A program made the position numbers and the translations under genes. Source: Pegea sp. RAD2-039 (Eukaryota; Chordata; Thaliacea; Salpida; Salpidae). From it: a stretch of DNA of 64,000 nt. Each line of letters begins with the position of its first letter. Positions within the stretch are counted from its first letter, which is position 1. The notes under the pieces were generated by a model that saw only the letters and a list, made by a program, of their open reading frames with translations, did no database searches and was not told the origin of the DNA. Shown here piece after piece: positions 59,411 to 64,000 of this stretch. Location: positions 431,025-495,024 of the forward strand of contig JAQGEQ010000061.1 in assembly GCA_034620365.1 (NCBI GenBank), read 5' to 3'.

Positions 59411-62400
59411 CCGGGAGGATAGAGAAAACAATGTCATCATCTTTGGTGTCTCTGAGACTGATAAAGACGATGATATCAAGACTTTAAATCAAATGTGCAC
59501 TCAAAGCCTTGGTGCTGTGGACGCTCCAAAAGTTTCATTGACCAGACTCGGGGCAAAAAGATCAAATCATAAAAGACCGTTAAAAGTGTCCTTTCAGGAA
59601 AGATGGGACAAACGTAAGTTTCTTGCTAAGCTGTGTAAACTTAAGCAGGACGAAAAATTCCAGGGCATCAGAGTAGCACATGATATGTGTGAAGATGATC
59701 CCTTAGAAAATAAGCGTCTTCTAAAAGAGGCGTACAGCCGAAATCAGAAAGAGCAACCAACTGATTTCAAATATAAAGTTCGAGGTCCACCATGGGCTTT
59801 AAAGATTGTGAAGGTCTTTTCAAAAAACGGAAGTGCAAAATAACCACTGGACCCACATCACCCTTATTCAACCTCTCTTCGCACAAAATTATTAATACTA
59901 TGCTTCCAGCCCAAGATAACAGTACACAGAAGCCTACCACCAAATCTTACAAGTGTCAAAAATACAATTTTTCTTTTATATTAGGTATGTTTTTCAACGC
60001 ACGGTCAATTGTCAACAAAATTTTCGAATTGAAAGCTCTTTTGCTTTCTCAAGATTTTTCATTTGTTTTCATTACCGAAACTTGGTTGAAACCCTTTTAT
60101 CCTGACTCCTTTCTGGATGACAGTGATCTTTTTCGTGCTTTGTGCTGTGATAGACTGTTTGATAGAGGCGGCGGTGTTTGTGTAATCTATAAAACATCAC
60201 TGGTACCCATGATTTCAAGAATTAAGATAAATACCATTGATTGCCCAGGATTTGAGATTATTGCTTTCAATTTTCATTACTCAAAGTCTAAGTTTTCCCG
60301 CTTTATATGTACCTACCTACCACCGTCTAAAGTTAACGATGAGGTTACTATTAAGGCCTTATTGAAGGTTCTGAAAAGCCTTGTTTGTCCTGAGATTTAT
60401 ATTCTCGGGGTATTTAATTTTAGTAGAATTGATTGGAATAACCCAAATTTAGCATTCAATGGAAAAATGTTTAATTTGAATGGAGACAAAACTAATTTAG
60501 CCAATCTGAGTCATGTCTTTGTAAACTTCCTTGATGCCAATAATCTATCTCAGATGGTTACTTTTCCAACCCAAGTTAATGATAATACTTTGGATCTTCT
60601 CATCACATCAAAACCTGAGAACGTTATCTACGTTGATCAAAATGAACCTTTTGCTCTGACATGCGATCACAACATGATTGAATTCAAGCTCCAACAAACT
60701 TTTTCTACGAACGTTAAAACTCCAAGCATACGGAACTTTTATCGTGTAAATTATAACAGTATAAACAAGTTTTTATCAGGTGTTGACTGGATTTCTGTTT
60801 TCAACTCTACCGAAGACATCAATGATATCTACTCGAGGTTTACTAACATTGTTAATGAGTCAATTAAAAAGTTCATACCTTTATATAGAGTCAACAAAAA
60901 AACCACACTTGCCAAGATATTTAAGGAATTTACAGCATTTGAAAAACCTCTTATACAAACAAACTAAAGCAGATCCTTCCATCAAACCTCTATACAAAGA
61001 TCTTTGTCTAGTCTACAAGAAATCAGTTTATAGCCTCTATTTAGGAAAAGAAAGTGCAATCTTATCTTCACCTAGCAAGAAAACGTTTTTTGGCTTCATT
61101 AATCACAAGCTTAAGGCAAGATCTCATCTACCTCCCTTGCTTGATAACGCCAATCAGCTGGTGATGGAACCAAAGAATAAAGCTGAATTGCTAAACAAAC
61201 AATTTGAAAAGGTTTTTATAACCGATGATGGCAATACTCCTACTATTTCCTACTCCAATATCCTTTCAAATATCTCTGAGATGGTAGATCTAGACATAAC
61301 AGTTGATATAGTATCTAAGGCTATTTCTTCTCTAAAATCAACAGTTTTCAACACCCCAGATCAAATCCCAGCTTTGTTTTTAAGAAAAAGTACTTCTTCT
61401 TTAGCGCTACCCTTATCGCTACTCTTTAACATGACTCTTAAGCGGGGAAGACTTCCACAAATTTGGAAAAATGCTATTATTACTCCAATTTATAAGAAGG
61501 GTCCCAGAAACACTTAACTACAGACCAGTTTCGCTGAATTCGGTTATCTGCAGAACTCAAGAACATATCATTCACAACCATATAACTAGCCATTTGACGG
61601 AGCATCATCTAATATCTGATGTCCAGCATGGCTTTGTTAAGCAAAGATCTTCTTTGACTCAACATCTCAATTTTTTCAATGAGCTTACAGCTCATTACGA
61701 AAGTAATACTCCATGTGACATCATATACCTTGATTTTGCTAAAGCTTTTGATTCTGTTCCACACAACAAGCTCATTACTGTATTGGAAAACATAAAAATC
61801 AGCAACTCTATCTTAAAATGGATTGAAGATTTCTTATCAGGTAGAACCCAACGAACCCGTGTAGAAAGATCTTTATCTACTACTAGTAAAGTCACCAGCG
61901 GCGTTCCTCAGGGTTCCGTTCTGGGTCCACTTCTCTTTTTGATTTTCATTGAAGACCTTATCAGAAGACTAATAACAGTAGACAATGTCAGTGTGTTTGT
62001 GTATGCAGATGACATCAAGCTATTATCTGATTCTCACTCAAAACTCCAAACTGCACTAAACATTGTAGAAAACTGGTCCGCGAATTGGCAACTTAAAATC
62101 CAGCCAACAAAGTCTGAAGTTATAACATTCTCCCGGTAAGCCAGCTGCCAACTTCAGCAACCAATACTATATCAATGGATCTATTCTTGAACGAGTATCC
62201 TCAGTCATAGACCTCGGCATTACTCTGACATCTGACTTCAAATGGCACAGTTATGTTTCCAGAATCTTTGGAAAATCTATCAAGCCTGTCCACCTCGTCA
62301 TAAAGACTTTTAATTCTAAAGATCCATGGTTTTTCGTCAACCTTTTCAAACTGTACATACGCCCTATTCTTGAATACAATGTCAGTGCATGGATGCCATA

Positions 62401-62991
62401 TCAAGTTGGTGATATCAGAAAAATCGAATCTGTTCAGGCAACATTTACGAGATTGGTTTGCAGGAAACTTAATATCAAATACAAGAGTTATAAGCATCGT
62501 CTCAGCTTCTTCAATCTAGATACTTTGGAAATCTGAAGAATTAAATACGACCTTATTCTGATTTTTAAAATTATTCACAATCTAATTGATCTTCAGTTTG
62601 ATGACTTCTTCTCCATTAGTCCCTCCCTCAAGTTATATCAACTTAGAAGACATAAACTACATCTTAATAAGCCCACTCCACCAGCTACGTTAACCAGATT
62701 AAGTTTTTTCTCATACCACACAATCAGTACATGGAACAATCTGCCATCAGAGATTGTCACTTATGTTGTTCAAAAAAAAGCTGAATTGTTATAATATCGC
62801 CAACATTGCCATTTCTAAACTGTGAATTTTTCTCTTTTACAATACTATGATTCTGTGCAATTCTTCATTGTCATATGATTTTTCGTTTACACGTCAAATA
62901 GATCTACTTTGTGAGAATGTGTGTTAGCGAGAGGTGCTCTCTTTAGGCACCCTCCTTCACATTTATTGTAATAAATAAATAAAATAAATAA
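59411..62991 (+). mobile_element. CR1/Jockey-type LINE, 5'-truncated, unit C
   Basis: ORF1 tail at 59421-59843, overlapping the start of ORF2. This copy keeps the longest endonuclease frame (59792-60967: FNARSIVNK, FITETWL, DRGGGVCVIYK, FSRIDWNNP, LDLLITS), which is broken in A and B. Private damage: an extra A in the A-run at about 60897, an extra G at 62135 that ends the reverse transcriptase after YADD, a TGA at about 62534 and a short deletion near 62760. The shared frameshift lies at about 61513. Confidence 0.93.
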
Positions 62992-63452
62992 TATTAATGA
63001 ACCTTTCTTGAAACTTATGTTGGGTGCACTTATTCAGTATAACAGTAAAATAGTTTTAACAGGTTTTATATCTAACTATAATAATGAAAGTAGTTGGGGA
63101 CAAAATTGTCATTTTTCAAAAAGTATGAAACAAGTACCACCAAAAACAGCTGATTTCATTAAGGGGCTTAGGTATTTGATACTATGAGTAAAACATAATG
63201 TTTGAATAAATTTTATCAGATTGCTTAAGTTATTCAAATTTGTATAGAGTTAGCGACGTGATACAAAAGCGCTAACTATATGCGTTCGCTCATGAAGCAA
63301 AATGAATAAAAGCTGTAGACTAGTAACAATCAAGCTGATGTGACTAAAATCAAAGCTATTAAAAGAAAAATAAGAAATCTTCTTGTTATTAGAAGTAAGG
63401 CAAACTAAGCTTGTACAAGTCGTTATTCTTCCATGAAAGATTCCGACTTGTT
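62992..63452. other. Unit C to D junction spacer
   Basis: Non-coding, as in the other units. Confidence 0.6.
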
Positions 63453-64000
63453 TAAACTTTTCGCCAAGACCATCAGAAAAATAACTTGATGAATGAGGAA
63501 AAGTGTTTTAAATACCTCCCAAAATCATCTGCAACTATAAATCAGTTGATATAGTTTTCAAAATATGACGTTACCATGATATTGTCTTGGGTTGCAGGGA
63601 ATTTACTAATCTTGGCATCAGTGTATACGGATGTTGGTGTTCTTATATCTTAAGATATACGCCATTAGATATTGTGGTATAACAGTAAAGTATTTTGCTG
63701 CTGACGTAAACGTGTTAAACGTCATTCTTCTATGATTCTGTTGCAGGTAGCGCATATCGTTAGTATACTTATCGTTGCTATTAGTAACTTTAACTTACTT
63801 AGTATAGATTTGAATAAGATTCTATTTGAATAAGTATATTAGTATTATTACTGTAACAAAGTTTTTTTTTATAAAAACAAATGGATATACTGTTGAAACC
63901 AAGAAAGCTGTTTTTAGACCCAAATAGCCCCTCGGCATCCAGCAAATGGTGTCACTGGAAGAGAACTTTTACCAATTACATAGAAGAGTGTGGGTCTAAT
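63453..64000 (+). repeat. Macro-repeat unit D, start only
   Basis: The first 548 bp of a fourth unit, including its LTR (63673-63858) and the first 40 codons of gag (ATG at 63881), up to the window edge. The array continues beyond the window for an unknown number of units. Confidence 0.93.

Larger units (their letters stand above)
54329..63452 (+). repeat. Macro-repeat unit C (complete, about 9.12 kb)
   Basis: Same order of parts as unit B. It starts at the conserved TTTAAACTTTTCGCCAAGA stretch and runs to the same stretch at 63453. Confidence 0.95.

Noticed and set aside
38470-64000. Haplotype duplication in the assembly as the cause of the array
   Set aside because: More than two units occur, in tandem, each with private indels and stops; two unmerged haplotypes would give at most two copies. 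Not fully excluded without read depth.

Overview
The window is nuclear DNA of an animal, very AT-rich, with the standard genetic code and spliceosomal GT-AG introns, many only 45-60 nt long. The gene set (eIF3b, EDC4/Ge-1, a p130Cas-type scaffold, two TPPP/p25 proteins, a DIPK2-type divergent kinase and a Ly6-like secreted protein) is metazoan. I cannot place it more precisely than an invertebrate with compact genes and active or recently active retroelements.

Layout. 1-3.8 kb: a decayed Ty3/gypsy-like LTR element on the minus strand, then empty DNA. 3.8-22.4 kb: three housekeeping or signalling genes, all on the minus strand: EIF3B (16 exons, 700 aa), EDC4 (30 exons, 1339 aa, every exon phase checked by hand) and an intronless CAS-family scaffold (771 aa). 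A decayed LINE (about 8.74-10.46 kb) lies between EIF3B and EDC4, and EDC4 introns carry a LINE 3' scrap, a small dispersed repeat and a 21-bp minisatellite. 22.4-27.3 kb: a gene desert with a decayed LINE reverse-transcriptase fragment, inside which sits a 7SL/SRP-RNA Alu-domain-like sequence, then a roughly 430-bp element bounded by 12-bp inverted repeats. 27.4-30.8 kb: two TPPP genes tail to tail with identical exon plans. 33.6-37.2 kb: the DIPK2-like gene.

38.47 kb to the window end is an array of about 9.12-kb tandem macro-repeats in head-to-tail order (units A, B, C and the start of D). Each full unit holds a solo-type LTR plus truncated gag, a GC-richer dispersed repeat also found at 26.9 kb, an inverted LINE 5' fragment, a four-exon Ly6/uPAR-like secreted-protein gene and a 5'-truncated CR1/Jockey-type LINE. 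Unit A has lost about 2.4 kb including the Ly6-like gene. A frameshift shared by all three LINE copies shows that the array grew by DNA duplication and not by repeated retrotransposition. The result is local amplification of a small secreted cysteine-rich gene inside a transposon-built repeat, and this is the most unusual feature of the window.

The single-copy genes act in separate processes: translation initiation (EIF3B), mRNA decapping (EDC4), adhesion signalling (CAS), microtubules and cilia (TPPP) and the secretory pathway (DIPK2). They show no operon-like link beyond shared orientation.
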